Position numbers and translations under genes: made by a program. A DNA stretch of 34,140 nt, from contig JAURML010000177.1 in the NCBI GenBank assembly GCA_030830695.1, forward strand, positions 1 through 34,140, given 5' to 3'. Each line of letters opens with the position of its first letter. Positions within the stretch are counted from its first letter, which is position 1. The notes beneath the pieces are model-generated. The model ran no database searches. It saw nothing but the letters and a program-made list of their open reading frames with translations, and was not told where the DNA came from. Positions 17,927 to 27,971 of the stretch are shown here, one piece after another. This DNA is from Caenibius sp. GTDB lineage: Bacteria; Pseudomonadota; Alphaproteobacteria; Sphingomonadales; Sphingomonadaceae.

Positions 17927-19324
17927 CTACCAGCCGGGCATTTTCTCGCCGAAGGGGCGCAGCGTGTCCTGGGCCTGTTCATGCCCGGCTTCGTATACCT
18001 TGCGCCCGCTGACCCAGGTTTCCAGGACAGCCATAGCGCGCAGTTCTGCAGGTGTGGCCAGCAGCGGGTCGCGGTCCACCATCACGAAATCTGCCGCTTC
18101 ACCCGCCACGAGCCGACCGAAACGTCCTTCGCCATGACCGGCGCGCGCGCCATTGACGGTGAGCGCGGCAAAGGCCGCCTCGCGGGTCAGGCGCTGCTCC
18201 GGTTGCCAGCCGCCATACGGCTGGCCTTGCGCATCCTCGCGGCTGATTGCGGTCGCAAGGCTTTGCAGGGGCGGTTGAATTGTCGCACCGGGGCCGGAAC
18301 CGAAGACCGGTTGCACTCCGGCACTGACGGCGCTTTGCCAGGGCTGGACATTGGGCCAGAGTTGCGGGGCAAGCGCCGTTTGCGCGCGTGCCATATCTGC
18401 TGCCAGCCTGCCGGGCCGAAATGACAGGGCCGCACTGTGGCCGGCGGCCCGGGCGAGCGTTTCCGGATCGGCCAGCTGCACGCTCTCGATCCGCCAGCGC
18501 CGGTCGCCCTGATAGGTCAGCGACACTTCATCCAGTGCACCCAACACGCTGGCCAGCGCGGCATCGCCATGCGCCACCACCGCGATCTGGAAATTGTCAA
18601 TTGCCGCACGGCTCATCAGATTGCGCAATTGCGTGTCATTGAGCCGGGGCGTTCCGACCGACCCGTTCAGCAAGGCCGCGCCATCTTCCAGCGATCCATC
18701 CAGATCGATGCGCAGGCCGTTGAAACGCAGACGATCGCCATAGAGCCACGGGGTAGGGCCGGGACCACCGATCAGGCTCATCGCGGCGACATCGGGGGCA
18801 TAGGCCATGATCCGCAGATAGAGCCGGCCGGCGTCGCCCGCGCGGCGATAAGTCTGCCAGTCTTCGATCGTCGTCGTCATGTCAGCCACGGCGGTGATAC
18901 CCAACGCGGCCAGCGCCGACTGGGCTTTGGCGAGAGCGATGTCCTGATCTTCAGGGCGCGGTGGCGGCAGTCCGTCAGTCTTGCCGCCGGTCAGTTCGGC
19001 AAGTCCGATCATCATCAGATCAATATGGGAATCGACAAAACCGGGCAGCACCGTGCGACCCCGGCCGTCGATGACGTAAGCAGGCTTCTTCGGGCGCTTG
19101 TCCTTGCCCGTCAGAACCTCGGCGATGCGCCCGTCATCGCCGATCACCAGCCCGCTGAACTGGACCAGCCGCCCATCGGCATCCAGCGTCAGCCCGGCAA
19201 TATTGTCGAGCAGGGTTTCGGCCCGCAGCGGCTGCGGCATCATGATGCCCGCGACCAGCAGTGCGAGCGCAATCAGGGCCGTCCGGGCGCCGGCCAGGGT
19301 GGTGCGGGAGGATTCGCTATGCAT
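17927..19324 (-). CDS. exported amidohydrolase-family protein lacking the metal ligands
   Basis: 465 residues with a signal peptide (hydrophobic core ALIALALLVAGIMM, predicted cut after LRA at residue 35). The fold is that of YtcJ-like metal-dependent amidohydrolases (usually about 550 residues): VLPGFVDSH, LRIDLDGSLEDGAALL, GVQPVFGSG and the C-terminal LVAGEAADFVMVDRDPL are recognisable. Each expected metal or catalytic ligand is changed. The HxH pair reads His100-Ile-Asp102; the lysine before the DGS motif is Arg205; the HAIGD histidine is displaced (VVAHGD); RIEH reads RIES (Ser281); GSD reads GSG (Gly344). The segment between the HxH motif and the barrel strands is also shortened. It may be a non-enzymatic relative or a decaying gene; the reading frame is intact. 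The upstream 99-base gap is shared with the divergent ilvA. Confidence 0.78.
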   Translation of the reverse strand: MHSESSRTTLAGARTALIALALLVAGIMMPQPLRAETLLDNIAGLTLDADGRLVQFSGLVIGDDGRIAEVLTGKDKRPKKPAYVIDGRGRTVLPGFVDSHIDLMMIGLAELTGGKTDGLPPPRPEDQDIALAKAQSALAALGITAVADMTTTIEDWQTYRRAGDAGRLYLRIMAYAPDVAAMSLIGGPGPTPWLYGDRLRFNGLRIDLDGSLEDGAALLNGSVGTPRLNDTQLRNLMSRAAIDNFQIAVVAHGDAALASVLGALDEVSLTYQGDRRWRIESVQLADPETLARAAGHSAALSFRPGRLAADMARAQTALAPQLWPNVQPWQSAVSAGVQPVFGSGPGATIQPPLQSLATAISREDAQGQPYGGWQPEQRLTREAAFAALTVNGARAGHGEGRFGRLVAGEAADFVMVDRDPLLATPAELRAMAVLETWVSGRKVYEAGHEQAQDTLRPFGEKMPGW

Positions 19325-19423
19325 GGCGCGCTGTGTAGCGGCTTTTGCGAGCTTGCAAATGCCTGGATGCAGGGGCGAAACGCTGTTCCCCTTGCCCCCG
19401 CTTTGGTCTAGGGGCCGTCAGTC

Positions 19424-20677
19424 ATGACCCAAACAACCAGCCAGAACGCCGTTGCAGACGATTTGCCCCGGCTGACAATCGACGATATTCGCGCCGCCGC
19501 CGCCCGGTTGAAAGGCGCAATCGTGCGCACGCCCACCCTGCGCAGCCACACATTGTCGCAGATTACCGGGGCCAATATATTCCTGAAATTCGAAAACCAC
19601 CAGTTCACCGCCGCTTACAAGGAACGCGGCGCGCTTAATGCGCTGCTGCTGATGAATGAGGAACAACGCGCGCTCGGAGTAATCGCCGCATCGGCGGGCA
19701 ATCATTCGCAGGGCGTTTCCTATCACGGCACCCGGCTGGGCGTGCCGGTAACGATCGTGATGCCGCGTACCACCCCGCATGTGAAAATCATGCAGACGAA
19801 AAGCGTGGGCGGCAAGGTGATCCTGGAGGGCGAGAATTACGATCAGGCCTATGCTCATGCGCGCAGGCTGGAGACCGAACTGGGGCTGACCTTCATTCAT
19901 CCATTCGACGATCCGGTGGTGGCGGCGGGACAGGGAACGGTCGCGCTGGAAATGCTGGAAGATGTGCCCCAGATCGATACGCTGGCCATTCCGGTAGGGG
20001 GAGGTGGCCTGGCCACGGGCATGGGCACTGCCGCGCGCGCGATCAACCCGTCCATAAAGCTGATCGGGGTGGAAGCGGAACTGTTCCCGTCCATGTACAA
20101 CCGGCTCAAGGGTACCAGCCTGCCATGCGGGGGCGATACGCTGGCCGAAGGCATCGCCGTGTTCGAACCGGGCGAATACACCAGCCGTGCGCTGGCACAG
20201 TTGCTGGACGATTTCCTGCTGGTGGACGAACCGGCGCTGGAAACGGCGCTGGCGCTGTTGTTGCAGATCGAAAAGACGGTGGTTGAAGGGGCAGGGGCTG
20301 CAGGGCTCGCCGCGGTGATGAACAATCGCGAGGTGTTTGCCGGACGCAATGTCGGCATCGTGCTGTGCGGGGGCAATATCGACACCCGCCTGCTGGCCAA
20401 TGTGCTGCTGCGCGATCTGGCACGACAGGGGCGGCTGGCGCGGCTGCGCATCTTCCTGCAGGACCGGCCCGGATCGCTCTATCATGCGATGCACGAATTC
20501 AACGCGCATAACGTCAACATCATCGAGATTTCGCACCAGCGCATCTTCACCACCCTGCCCGCCAAGGGGCTGGTCACGGATATCGAGTGCGAGGCGCGTG
20601 ATCGTGAACAGCTGGACTCGCTGATTCATGCACTGCGGGCCAAGGGCTACACGGTCAGCCAGGTCGAATTGAACTGA
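19424..20677 (+). CDS. ilvA: threonine ammonia-lyase (threonine dehydratase)
   Basis: PLP enzyme that deaminates threonine to 2-oxobutanoate, the entry to isoleucine synthesis. 417 residues: PLP lysine Lys66 in FTAAYKERGALN, SAGNHSQGVSYHG, the PLP-phosphate loop PVGGGGLATG, LCGGNID, and a C-terminal ACT domain (from about residue 343, FLQDRPGSLYHAMHEF). One ACT domain at this length is the shorter ilvA/tdcB form; whether isoleucine inhibits it cannot be read directly. ATG start with a weak GGGG ribosome site. Together with thrB, two steps around threonine lie in this window, but not in one operon. Confidence 0.93.
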   Translation: MTQTTSQNAVADDLPRLTIDDIRAAAARLKGAIVRTPTLRSHTLSQITGANIFLKFENHQFTAAYKERGALNALLLMNEEQRALGVIAASAGNHSQGVSYHGTRLGVPVTIVMPRTTPHVKIMQTKSVGGKVILEGENYDQAYAHARRLETELGLTFIHPFDDPVVAAGQGTVALEMLEDVPQIDTLAIPVGGGGLATGMGTAARAINPSIKLIGVEAELFPSMYNRLKGTSLPCGGDTLAEGIAVFEPGEYTSRALAQLLDDFLLVDEPALETALALLLQIEKTVVEGAGAAGLAAVMNNREVFAGRNVGIVLCGGNIDTRLLANVLLRDLARQGRLARLRIFLQDRPGSLYHAMHEFNAHNVNIIEISHQRIFTTLPAKGLVTDIECEARDREQLDSLIHALRAKGYTVSQVELN

Positions 20678-20687
20678 TCGGCGCGCG

Positions 20688-20707
20688 CAGGGCACGTTCC
20701 GTGCCTG
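20688..20707 (+). terminator. possible hairpin after ilvA
   Basis: An inverted repeat (CAGGGCACG, TTC loop, CGTGCCTG with one bulged G) starts 10 bases after the ilvA stop. There is no T run after it, so it is at best a weak or factor-assisted terminator. Confidence 0.3.
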
Positions 20708-20729
20708 TGCTGTGCAAAATCATACTTTG

Positions 20730-20750
20730 TTAACCGCGTTTCGTGGTTAA
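20730..20750. promoter_or_regulatory. TTAACC / GGTTAA inverted repeat upstream of bpt
   Basis: Perfect 6-base arms (20730-20735 and 20745-20750) separated by 9 bases, inside the AT-rich part of the 160-base gap before bpt. It has the form of a dimeric repressor operator. The spacing of the two TTAA cores (11 bases) does not fit the usual 7-base gap of a CtrA box. No protein can be assigned. Confidence 0.3.
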
Positions 20751-20837
20751 TTATCTTTCAACGCGCCCCCCGACCATGCATAGTGCCGCTTCATCGGATG
20801 GCATAAACCGTATTTGGAAAGAGGCTGCGCCAGGCTC

Positions 20838-21689
20838 GTGACGGCACCTATCAGATTTCCCCGTTTTTATGTGACCAGCCCGTCACCATGCCCTTATTTG
20901 CCTGGGCGCATGGAACGCAAGGTGTTCACGGAACTGCGTGGAAGCGATGCGGATGGCCTTAACGATGCGCTCAGCCGGATCGGGTTTCGCCGCAGCCAGA
21001 CCGTCGCGTACCGGCCCAGTTGCGCGGATTGCAACGCTTGCGTTTCCGTGCGGGTCGTGGCGGATGAATTCCGTGCCTCCAGCACGCAGCGCCGGATTGA
21101 ACGGCGCAATGCCGATCTCGTCGCCACCGAATGCAAACCCTGGGCGACATCGGAACAGTTCGAACTGCTTCAGCGCTATCTCGATGCGCGTCATCCGGGC
21201 GGTGGCATGGCGTCGATGGATGAGATGGACTTTGCGGACATGGTGGAACACACCCCTGTCACCAGCCATGTCATCGAATATCGCGAACCGTCCACGGGAA
21301 CCCGCCCCGGCAAGCTGGTCGGCGCCTGTTTGACTGACCGGCAGGGTGACGGGCTATCCATGATCTACAGTTTTTACGATCCTGACCATGGAAGCCGCGC
21401 CGGTCTTGGCAATTATATTATCCTCGATCACATCAGGCGTGCGCTGCAGGGCGGTCTTCCCTATGTCTATCTCGGCTATTGGATCGAAGGTTCGCCGCGC
21501 ATGCAGTACAAGATCCGCTATCGGCCCATGGAACGTCTGGGGCCGGAAGGTTGGGTTGCTTTCAGTGACGCGGAACAGAAGACGCTTATTGACCATGCTG
21601 CGCGCGCTGCCCGCCCCGAAGGAATCCTGGACGGCAGCGGCAAGGACGGCGTTCCGGGCGGGCAAGGCCAGTATCAGTTTCAGGACTGA
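20838..21689 (+). CDS. bpt: aspartate/glutamate leucyltransferase (arginyltransferase family)
   Basis: Transfers leucine from Leu-tRNA to N-terminal Asp or Glu of proteins, marking them for ClpS/ClpAP degradation (bacterial N-degron pathway). 283 residues from GTG at 20838, which gives [20 protein letters not shown] as in relatives; a TTG 8 codons upstream is less likely. Seen: [18 protein letters not shown], the [16 protein letters not shown] cysteine cluster, [18 protein letters not shown]-like [22 protein letters not shown] and [20 protein letters not shown]. The tamA gene follows and overlaps it or abuts it. Confidence 0.94.
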   Translation: MTAPIRFPRFYVTSPSPCPYLPGRMERKVFTELRGSDADGLNDALSRIGFRRSQTVAYRPSCADCNACVSVRVVADEFRASSTQRRIERRNADLVATECKPWATSEQFELLQRYLDARHPGGGMASMDEMDFADMVEHTPVTSHVIEYREPSTGTRPGKLVGACLTDRQGDGLSMIYSFYDPDHGSRAGLGNYIILDHIRRALQGGLPYVYLGYWIEGSPRMQYKIRYRPMERLGPEGWVAFSDAEQKTLIDHAARAARPEGILDGSGKDGVPGGQGQYQFQD

Positions 21690-23814
21690 CCTGTGGCGGC
21701 CCGCGCTGGCCGCGATTTTTCTTTCATGTACCGCACTTGCCGGCAAAGCCGTACAGGCGCAGCAGAGGTCGGCACCCGCTTCGCTTGAAGAGCTGATCCC
21801 CGATGCGGCGGTTGAAAATCCCGAAGGCTGGGCGGGCGGCCAGACCGTTGCCGATACGGGCGAAAGCACCGCCCCCGTGCCCGATGCTGCGCTGGATGAA
21901 GGCACGGACATTGTGTTGCCCTGGCCGGACGAGGTGGATTTGCCACCCGTCGAGACGCTGGAACCCGATCCCGGCTTCCGCTTTGCTGAAGAAGGCTTCG
22001 ATCTGCCGTCGGTGCAGGATGCCGGCAAGGAAGTCAGGCTGTCATCCGAACTCACGCTGGTATTTCCCCCGTCGGACGAGGAATTTCCGGTCCGCAAGGA
22101 ATTCACCAGCCGGTTCGAGGCGCTGTCCGTGGTCGAAGGGCTGGAAGGGGTGCGTGACAATATCGCGCTGCTATCCACCCGCGCGCGGCAGGATGAAGCG
22201 CTGCTGGACCGGCTGTTGCGCAATTACGGCTATTACGACGGACAGATCCTGCGCAGCCTTGGCGGTTTGCAGCCGGGCGAGGATGAAGCCGCCGCAAAGG
22301 CCAGTGTGCGCTTCGATATCGCACCTGGCCCGCTCTATCGTCTCGGCGCCATCGAGCTTGGGGCGCTGGACACCGCGCCCGATTACGAAGCCTTGCGGCG
22401 CAGTTTCGAGATCCAGCCGGGTGAACCCCTGCTAGCTGACCGAATCGTGCAGGAAAGCTTCGATCTCGACAGCGCGCTGGGTGAAAGTGGATATCCCTTT
22501 GCGGCAATTGGCGATCCGTCGCTGCTGATCGATCATGACCGGCAGGAAGGCGATTTGACGCTGCCGGTGACACCTGGCGGAAAATATCGCTTCGGCCATG
22601 TCATCAGCAGCAGAACGAAGTTTCTCTCCAGCCATCACCTGGAGTCGATCGCGCGGTTCGAGCCCGGCGATATCTACATGCGCAGTGACGAGATGGACCT
22701 GCGCCGGGCGATCCTGTCGACCGGCCTGGTGTCCAGCGTCACCATCACCCCGCGCGAAACACAGGCACCGCAGGGCGATACGCCCGGCACGGTCGATCTT
22801 GATGTCGCGCTGGAAAAAGCGAAGTTGCGGAACATCGCGGGCGGGCTGGGTTACAGCACGGGTGAAGGCATCACTGCGCGGGCAAGCTGGGAACATCGCA
22901 ATTTCTTCCCGCCCGAGGGCGCGCTGCGCCTGCGTGCGGTGGCGGGTACGCGCGAACAGCTGGCTGGCGTGACCTTCCGCCGCAACAATGTGAATGGGCG
23001 CGATCGCATTCTGACGCTGGATGCCTATGCCTCGACGACTGATCGCGCGGCATATCAGGCGCGGACCGCGGCGATGCTGGCGACTTATGAACGGATCAGC
23101 ACACTGTTGTTCCAGAAGCCGTTTACCTGGAGCATCGGTGCGGAAATCATCGCAACCGATGAACGCGTGCCGAAGGTGAAGGGCGGCAAGAACCCGCGCA
23201 CGACCTACCTCATTGCCGCGCTGCCTTTGCAGGCGCAGATTGACACGTCGGATTCACTGCCGGACCCGACCGGTGGCTTCCGGGTGGGAGGGCGGCTTTC
23301 GCCCGAAATATCGACCGAGCACGGCCACCAGCTGACCTATATTCGCAGCCAGTTCGATCTCAGCGCATATCATCAACTGGGCGATACGTTGGTGCTGGCC
23401 GGCCGCGCGCGGGTGGGCACCATCATTGGCGCGCCGATTGCCGATATTGCGCTCTCGCGCCGCCTCTATGCCGGCGGTGGCGGTTCGGTGCGCGGTTTTG
23501 GCTATCAGCAGATCGGGCCACGCAATGGCGTGGGCGATCCCAATGGCGGGCGTTCGCTGGTGGAATTTTCGCTGGAAGCCAGGCTTCGTACCGGCATGTT
23601 TGATGGCGCGCTGTCTGTGGTGCCCTTCCTTGATGCGGGCGCGGTCAGCCGCAGTTCGACGCCGGGCTTTTTGGACATGCGTTATGGCGCGGGGCTGGGG
23701 GTAAGGTACCAGACGGGATTCGGCCCCATCCGCGTGGATGTGGCGACACCGATCAACCCGGAACCCGGCGATGGCTCGGTCGCGGTCTATGTCGCGCTGG
23801 GGCAGGCGTTCTGA
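21595..23814 (+). CDS. tamA: outer-membrane autotransporter assembly protein TamA (BamA family)
   Basis: Omp85-type barrel that with TamB helps insert outer-membrane proteins. After a hydrophobic export signal ([18 protein letters not shown]) come an acidic low-complexity linker, POTRA-like domains (about 200-400, including [16 protein letters not shown] and [12 protein letters not shown]) and a 16-strand barrel with the lid-loop motif [17 protein letters not shown] and a C-terminal phenylalanine. The start is uncertain. ATG at 21595 overlaps bpt by 95 bases and gives 739 residues; no closer ATG, GTG or TTG lies before the signal peptide, although a CTG at 21691, 2 bases after the bpt stop, would place it exactly. 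The stop overlaps the tamB start (TGATG). Confidence 0.9.
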   Translation: MLRALPAPKESWTAAARTAFRAGKASISFRTDLWRPALAAIFLSCTALAGKAVQAQQRSAPASLEELIPDAAVENPEGWAGGQTVADTGESTAPVPDAALDEGTDIVLPWPDEVDLPPVETLEPDPGFRFAEEGFDLPSVQDAGKEVRLSSELTLVFPPSDEEFPVRKEFTSRFEALSVVEGLEGVRDNIALLSTRARQDEALLDRLLRNYGYYDGQILRSLGGLQPGEDEAAAKASVRFDIAPGPLYRLGAIELGALDTAPDYEALRRSFEIQPGEPLLADRIVQESFDLDSALGESGYPFAAIGDPSLLIDHDRQEGDLTLPVTPGGKYRFGHVISSRTKFLSSHHLESIARFEPGDIYMRSDEMDLRRAILSTGLVSSVTITPRETQAPQGDTPGTVDLDVALEKAKLRNIAGGLGYSTGEGITARASWEHRNFFPPEGALRLRAVAGTREQLAGVTFRRNNVNGRDRILTLDAYASTTDRAAYQARTAAMLATYERISTLLFQKPFTWSIGAEIIATDERVPKVKGGKNPRTTYLIAALPLQAQIDTSDSLPDPTGGFRVGGRLSPEISTEHGHQLTYIRSQFDLSAYHQLGDTLVLAGRARVGTIIGAPIADIALSRRLYAGGGGSVRGFGYQQIGPRNGVGDPNGGRSLVEFSLEARLRTGMFDGALSVVPFLDAGAVSRSSTPGFLDMRYGAGLGVRYQTGFGPIRVDVATPINPEPGDGSVAVYVALGQAF

Positions 23815-26800
23815 TGCCGGATGCGGAGGAACTCCCCGCCGCGCCGCGCTCTCGCAAGCGCAAGCTAGCCGCGAAACTCCTGCTTGCGTTTGGCGGCATT
23901 ATCCTCCTGGCACTGGTGGTGCTGAACAGTCCGATCGGCCATCGTTTCGTGGCGGATCGCATTGCCCGCCTCGCGCCCGCATCGGGCCTCAGGATCGAGA
24001 TCGGGCGGATCGAGGGATCGCTTTACGGACAGGCCCGGTTGCGCGACGTTACCCTGTCCGATCCGAAGGGGCCGTTTCTGACCGTGCCGGAGGCGGAGCT
24101 AGACTGGCGACCGTTCAACTGGTTCCTTTACGGTCTGGATGTGCGCCAGCTGGTGGCGCGGCGCGGTACGTTGCTGCGCCTGCCCGAGCTGGAACCTGCC
24201 GATCCCGATGCGCCGCTGCTGCCCGATTTCGACATCCGCGTGGATCGCTTCGAACTGCTCGACTTCACGATTGCCGAGCCGGTGCTGGGCGAAAAACGCA
24301 GCGCGCAGTTGCTGGCCCGCGCCAATTTGCGCGATGATCGCGCTTATCTGCGCTTACGCGGCAGGTTTGGCGGTGGGGACCGGGTGGAAGCCTTGCTGGA
24401 TTCGCGGCCAGAGCGCAATCGCTTCAAACTTGCGCTGGATTACCGGGCGCCAGCGGGCGGGTTACTGGCGGCGCTGGCAGGAAGTGACAAGGGTTTGCGG
24501 GCGCGGATCGGCGGCAAGGGCAACTGGGACGAGTGGCGGGGCGGCCTGCTGGTCGAGCAGGAAAAGCAGCGTCTGGCCGCGCTGCGGCTGACCAATCGCC
24601 AGGGCCGCTATGGCCTTCTGGGCAAGGTCCGGCCCGAACTTATGCTTGAGGGCCTGTCGGCGCGCCTGCTGGCCGGGGATATGAGTCTGGGCGCCGATGG
24701 CAGGCTGGATGATGGCGAGCTGGACGGCGGCGTGCGCTTGCAGGGGCCCGGGCTGGACCTCGCCGCTGATGGGGCGATCGACCTGGCGGGAAACGAGCTG
24801 GATCAGGTTACCCTGCGCGCGCGTCTGCTCGATCCTTCCTTGCTGGGTAAGGGCACCCGGATCGAAGGAGCGCGCCTTTCCGCGCGGCTGGACGGACCGT
24901 TTCGCGATCTTTCGCTGGTGCATGATCTGCGGATCGACCTGCTTGATGCAGGAATGCGGTTGAGCGGGCTGCGCCAGCAAGGAACCCTTCATTATGATGG
25001 CGCGGGCGGAAACCTGCCGCTGGCGCTGACGGTGGACAGGGTCGAAACCGGGTTGTCCGCGCTTGATCCCCAGCTGTTAAAAGGCACGGCCCGGGGCCGG
25101 ATAGATTTTCGCGACGGGCGCATTTCCTCCCGCGATCTGAGACTGGCCTTTCCCGCCCTCAGCGCGAAGCTTGCGCTTGCGGGCGACATGCGCGCGGGCC
25201 GCTATGCCCTGACCGGCCCGGTGGAGGCGCGCGGGCTCGCGCTCGAAAATCTTGGCGCGGTCAATGCCGTGGCCCGGATCGAGTTCGCTCTTGCCCCCAA
25301 GGCGCCATGGCAGCTGCGGGCTGATCTGCGAGGGACGATGCCGCGCGTAACCAATGCTACATTGGAGAGCCTGGCGGGGCGCGATATTCGCTTTGCGGGC
25401 GGGGTCCGCCTTGGCGGTGGGCAGCCGCTCCTGCTCAACGGGGCCAGCCTTTCGGCGAGCAAGCTGGAGCTGTCTGTGGACGGGCAGGTCGCGGGCGGGC
25501 AGACTACGCTGGCCGGACGTGGGCGCCACGTGGCCTACGGGCCGTTTTCCGTCGCAGCGGCGATTGCCGGGGACGGCCCGCGCGCCCAGCTGGTGTTTGC
25601 CAGCCCGTTGCCAGCTGCGGGCCTGCGCGATGTGCATGTCGCGCTGGCACCGATTGCGGACGGATTCCGCTTCGACACGCATGGCGATTCCCACCTCGGC
25701 CTGTTTGACGGGCAGATCGATCTGTATTCCGCACCTGCGGGCCGATCGCGTCTGGAGGTGCGGCGCCTAGCCGTCTCCGACATGCAGGTCGCGGGCGGGC
25801 TGGTGCTGGGCGATACGGGGGCGAACGGCACGCTCGCTGTGTCGGGTGGAGGGATGAACGGCAGGCTGACGCTTGCACCGCGCAGCGGCGGCCAGGGGGT
25901 TGGGATCGAGCTTGCAGGAAAGGATGCGCGGTTTCGGGGTGCGACACCGCTGTCGATCCGAAAGCTTCAATTCAGTGGCAGCGCGGTGCTGGGCAGTGAG
26001 CGGGCCGAGGCGCAAGGTTCGCTGTTTGCGCAGGGGCTGAGCCGCGGGCGGCTTTTCATCGGACGGCTGGCTGCGCGCGCGGATGTTGCAGATGGCAAAG
26101 GCAGCGTGACCGCGTCGATGGCGGGTCGGCGGGGCAGCCGCTTCAACCTGCAGCTAAAAGCGGGCTTTGCGCCGCAACGCATCGCGGTGGCGCTGCGCGG
26201 GGATTTTGCGGACAAGCGGATTTCGATGCCGCGACGTGCGATTTTGACGGGCGAAGCGGGCGGCTGGCGGCTGGCGCCCTCGCAAATCAGTTTCGGCAAG
26301 GGAACGGCCATCGCCCAGGGATTTTTCGGCGGCGCGGGCGCTCCGCGCTGGAAACTGCAACTGGATTCCATGCCTCTGTCGCTGATCGATCTCGTCTATA
26401 CCGATATCGGCCTTGGCGGGGCCGCCTCTGGCGTGGTCGAGTTCGAGGGGCGAACCGACAATCCACCGCTTGCCGATGTCCGCCTGAAGTTTGACGCACT
26501 CAGCCGTTCCGGTCTGGTGCTCACCTCGCGTCCGGTTGATCTCTATCTGGTCAGCGGGCTCTATGCAGATGAATTGGAGGCCCGTGCGGTAATCCGTGAA
26601 GATGGCGCATCGCGCGGCCGGATGCAGCTACGCATTTCGGCGCTGCCGCGGATGGGCGGCTTGCTGGAACGTATGAACGCGGGCCTGCTGAATGCGCAGC
26701 TGCGCTATGGCGGGCCGGCGGATTCCTTGTGGCGGCTGGCCGCGATCGAGGCGTTCGATCTGACTGGCCCGGTTGAACTGGCCGGTAATTTTTCCGGCAG

Positions 26801-27971
26801 CCTCGCCAACCCTGCGATCAACGGTTCCGTGTCCAGCGATTCGCTGCGCATGCGCAGCGGGCTGACCGGCACGGACATTCGCAACATTGCCCTGCGCGGG
26901 CGCTTTTCCGGTTCGCAGTTGCGGCTGACCAGGATAGCGGGGACAGCGCGCAATGGCGGAGCGGTGTCGGGCAGCGGCACGGTCGATCTCGGCGGGTTGA
27001 GCGAACATGGCCCCGCCTTCGACCTGCGGATCGCCGCGCGCGATGCGCTGATCCTTGATCGCAAGGATATGGCCGCCCGGTTGACCGGGCCACTGCGCAT
27101 TCTGTCGGATGGGAATGGCGGGACAATCGCCGGTCGGCTGAAACTGGAGGAAGCAAACTGGCGGCTGGGTTCCGCCAATGCCGTCAGGGAACTTCCCGAC
27201 ATCAAAACGCGCGAGATCAACCTGCCGGTGGACATCGCGCCGCAGCAGGCGCGCCGGGGGCCGTGGCGCTATCTGATCGATGCCAGGGGCGGCAGCCGCG
27301 TGTTCGTGCGCGGCATGGGGATGGACAGCGAATGGGGCGCCGACCTGAAGATTCGCGGGACTACGTCCGATCCGCGTGTCGGTGGCGAGGTCAGGCTGGT
27401 GCGCGGTGCTTATGAATTTGCAGGTACGCGCTTCGATCTGACGCGCGGGCGCATTTCCTTCGATGAGACTGCGCCCCCTGATCCAAGGCTGGACCTGCTG
27501 GCTGAAACCGATGTTACTGACCTTTCGGTCCGGGTCACGGTGAAAGGCACGGCGAGCCAGCCGGACATCGCCTTCAATTCGACTCCCGCCCTGCCAGAGG
27601 AGGAACTGCTGGCGCGGCTGCTGTTCGGCGGTTCCATTGCCGACCTGTCGGCCACTGATGCGTTGCAGCTTGGTTCCGCGCTCGCATCCCTGCGCGGGGG
27701 CGGGGGGCTGGATCCGATTAACCGGCTGCGCAGCGCGATCGGGCTGGACCGCCTGCGGATCATCGCTGCCGACCCGGCTCAGGGATATGGCACGGGCGTG
27801 GCCGCGGGCAAGAATTTCGGCCGCCGCGTCTATGCGGAAATCATCACAGACGGGCGGGGCTACAGCGCGACCAAGCTGGAGTTCAAGGTCACGAGCTGGC
27901 TGTCGCTGCTGGGCGCGGTCTCCACGCTTGGGCGCGAGAGCGTGGTGGCGGAAATCAGCAAGGATTACTGA
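23814..27971 (+). CDS. tamB: translocation and assembly module protein TamB (DUF490, AsmA-like)
   Basis: 1385-residue inner-membrane-anchored protein that spans the periplasm as a long beta-taco and works with TamA; the AsmA-like superfamily also moves phospholipids to the outer membrane. N-terminal membrane anchor (residues 20-40, LLLAFGGIILLALVVLNS), then PIGHRFVADRIA and GLRIEIGRIEGSLYG typical of TamB, a long repetitive beta-rich middle, and the conserved C-terminal DUF490 region (LVRGAYEFAGTRFDLTRGRI, LPEEELLARLLFGGSI, LDRLRI, YAEIITDGRGYSATKLEFKV). It begins on the tamA stop (TGATG), so the two are coupled. Its last 7 bases overlap the lysozyme pseudogene on the other strand. Confidence 0.95.
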   Translation: MPDAEELPAAPRSRKRKLAAKLLLAFGGIILLALVVLNSPIGHRFVADRIARLAPASGLRIEIGRIEGSLYGQARLRDVTLSDPKGPFLTVPEAELDWRPFNWFLYGLDVRQLVARRGTLLRLPELEPADPDAPLLPDFDIRVDRFELLDFTIAEPVLGEKRSAQLLARANLRDDRAYLRLRGRFGGGDRVEALLDSRPERNRFKLALDYRAPAGGLLAALAGSDKGLRARIGGKGNWDEWRGGLLVEQEKQRLAALRLTNRQGRYGLLGKVRPELMLEGLSARLLAGDMSLGADGRLDDGELDGGVRLQGPGLDLAADGAIDLAGNELDQVTLRARLLDPSLLGKGTRIEGARLSARLDGPFRDLSLVHDLRIDLLDAGMRLSGLRQQGTLHYDGAGGNLPLALTVDRVETGLSALDPQLLKGTARGRIDFRDGRISSRDLRLAFPALSAKLALAGDMRAGRYALTGPVEARGLALENLGAVNAVARIEFALAPKAPWQLRADLRGTMPRVTNATLESLAGRDIRFAGGVRLGGGQPLLLNGASLSASKLELSVDGQVAGGQTTLAGRGRHVAYGPFSVAAAIAGDGPRAQLVFASPLPAAGLRDVHVALAPIADGFRFDTHGDSHLGLFDGQIDLYSAPAGRSRLEVRRLAVSDMQVAGGLVLGDTGANGTLAVSGGGMNGRLTLAPRSGGQGVGIELAGKDARFRGATPLSIRKLQFSGSAVLGSERAEAQGSLFAQGLSRGRLFIGRLAARADVADGKGSVTASMAGRRGSRFNLQLKAGFAPQRIAVALRGDFADKRISMPRRAILTGEAGGWRLAPSQISFGKGTAIAQGFFGGAGAPRWKLQLDSMPLSLIDLVYTDIGLGGAASGVVEFEGRTDNPPLADVRLKFDALSRSGLVLTSRPVDLYLVSGLYADELEARAVIREDGASRGRMQLRISALPRMGGLLERMNAGLLNAQLRYGGPADSLWRLAAIEAFDLTGPVELAGNFSGSLANPAINGSVSSDSLRMRSGLTGTDIRNIALRGRFSGSQLRLTRIAGTARNGGAVSGSGTVDLGGLSEHGPAFDLRIAARDALILDRKDMAARLTGPLRILSDGNGGTIAGRLKLEEANWRLGSANAVRELPDIKTREINLPVDIAPQQARRGPWRYLIDARGGSRVFVRGMGMDSEWGADLKIRGTTSDPRVGGEVRLVRGAYEFAGTRFDLTRGRISFDETAPPDPRLDLLAETDVTDLSVRVTVKGTASQPDIAFNSTPALPEEELLARLLFGGSIADLSATDALQLGSALASLRGGGGLDPINRLRSAIGLDRLRIIAADPAQGYGTGVAAGKNFGRRVYAEIITDGRGYSATKLEFKVTSWLSLLGAVSTLGRESVVAEISKDY

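Noticed and set aside
18437-19411. 324-codon plus-strand open frame opposite the amidohydrolase-like gene
   Set aside because: Considered because the minus-strand gene is catalytically degenerate, but the minus-strand product has a signal peptide and clear family motifs while this frame has none.
19418-20695. 425-codon minus-strand open frame opposite ilvA
   Set aside because: Covers ilvA almost exactly in antisense; ilvA has all PLP-enzyme motifs.
20730-20750. CtrA binding box before bpt
   Set aside because: The two TTAA cores are separated by 11 bases rather than 7 and are in inverted-repeat form.
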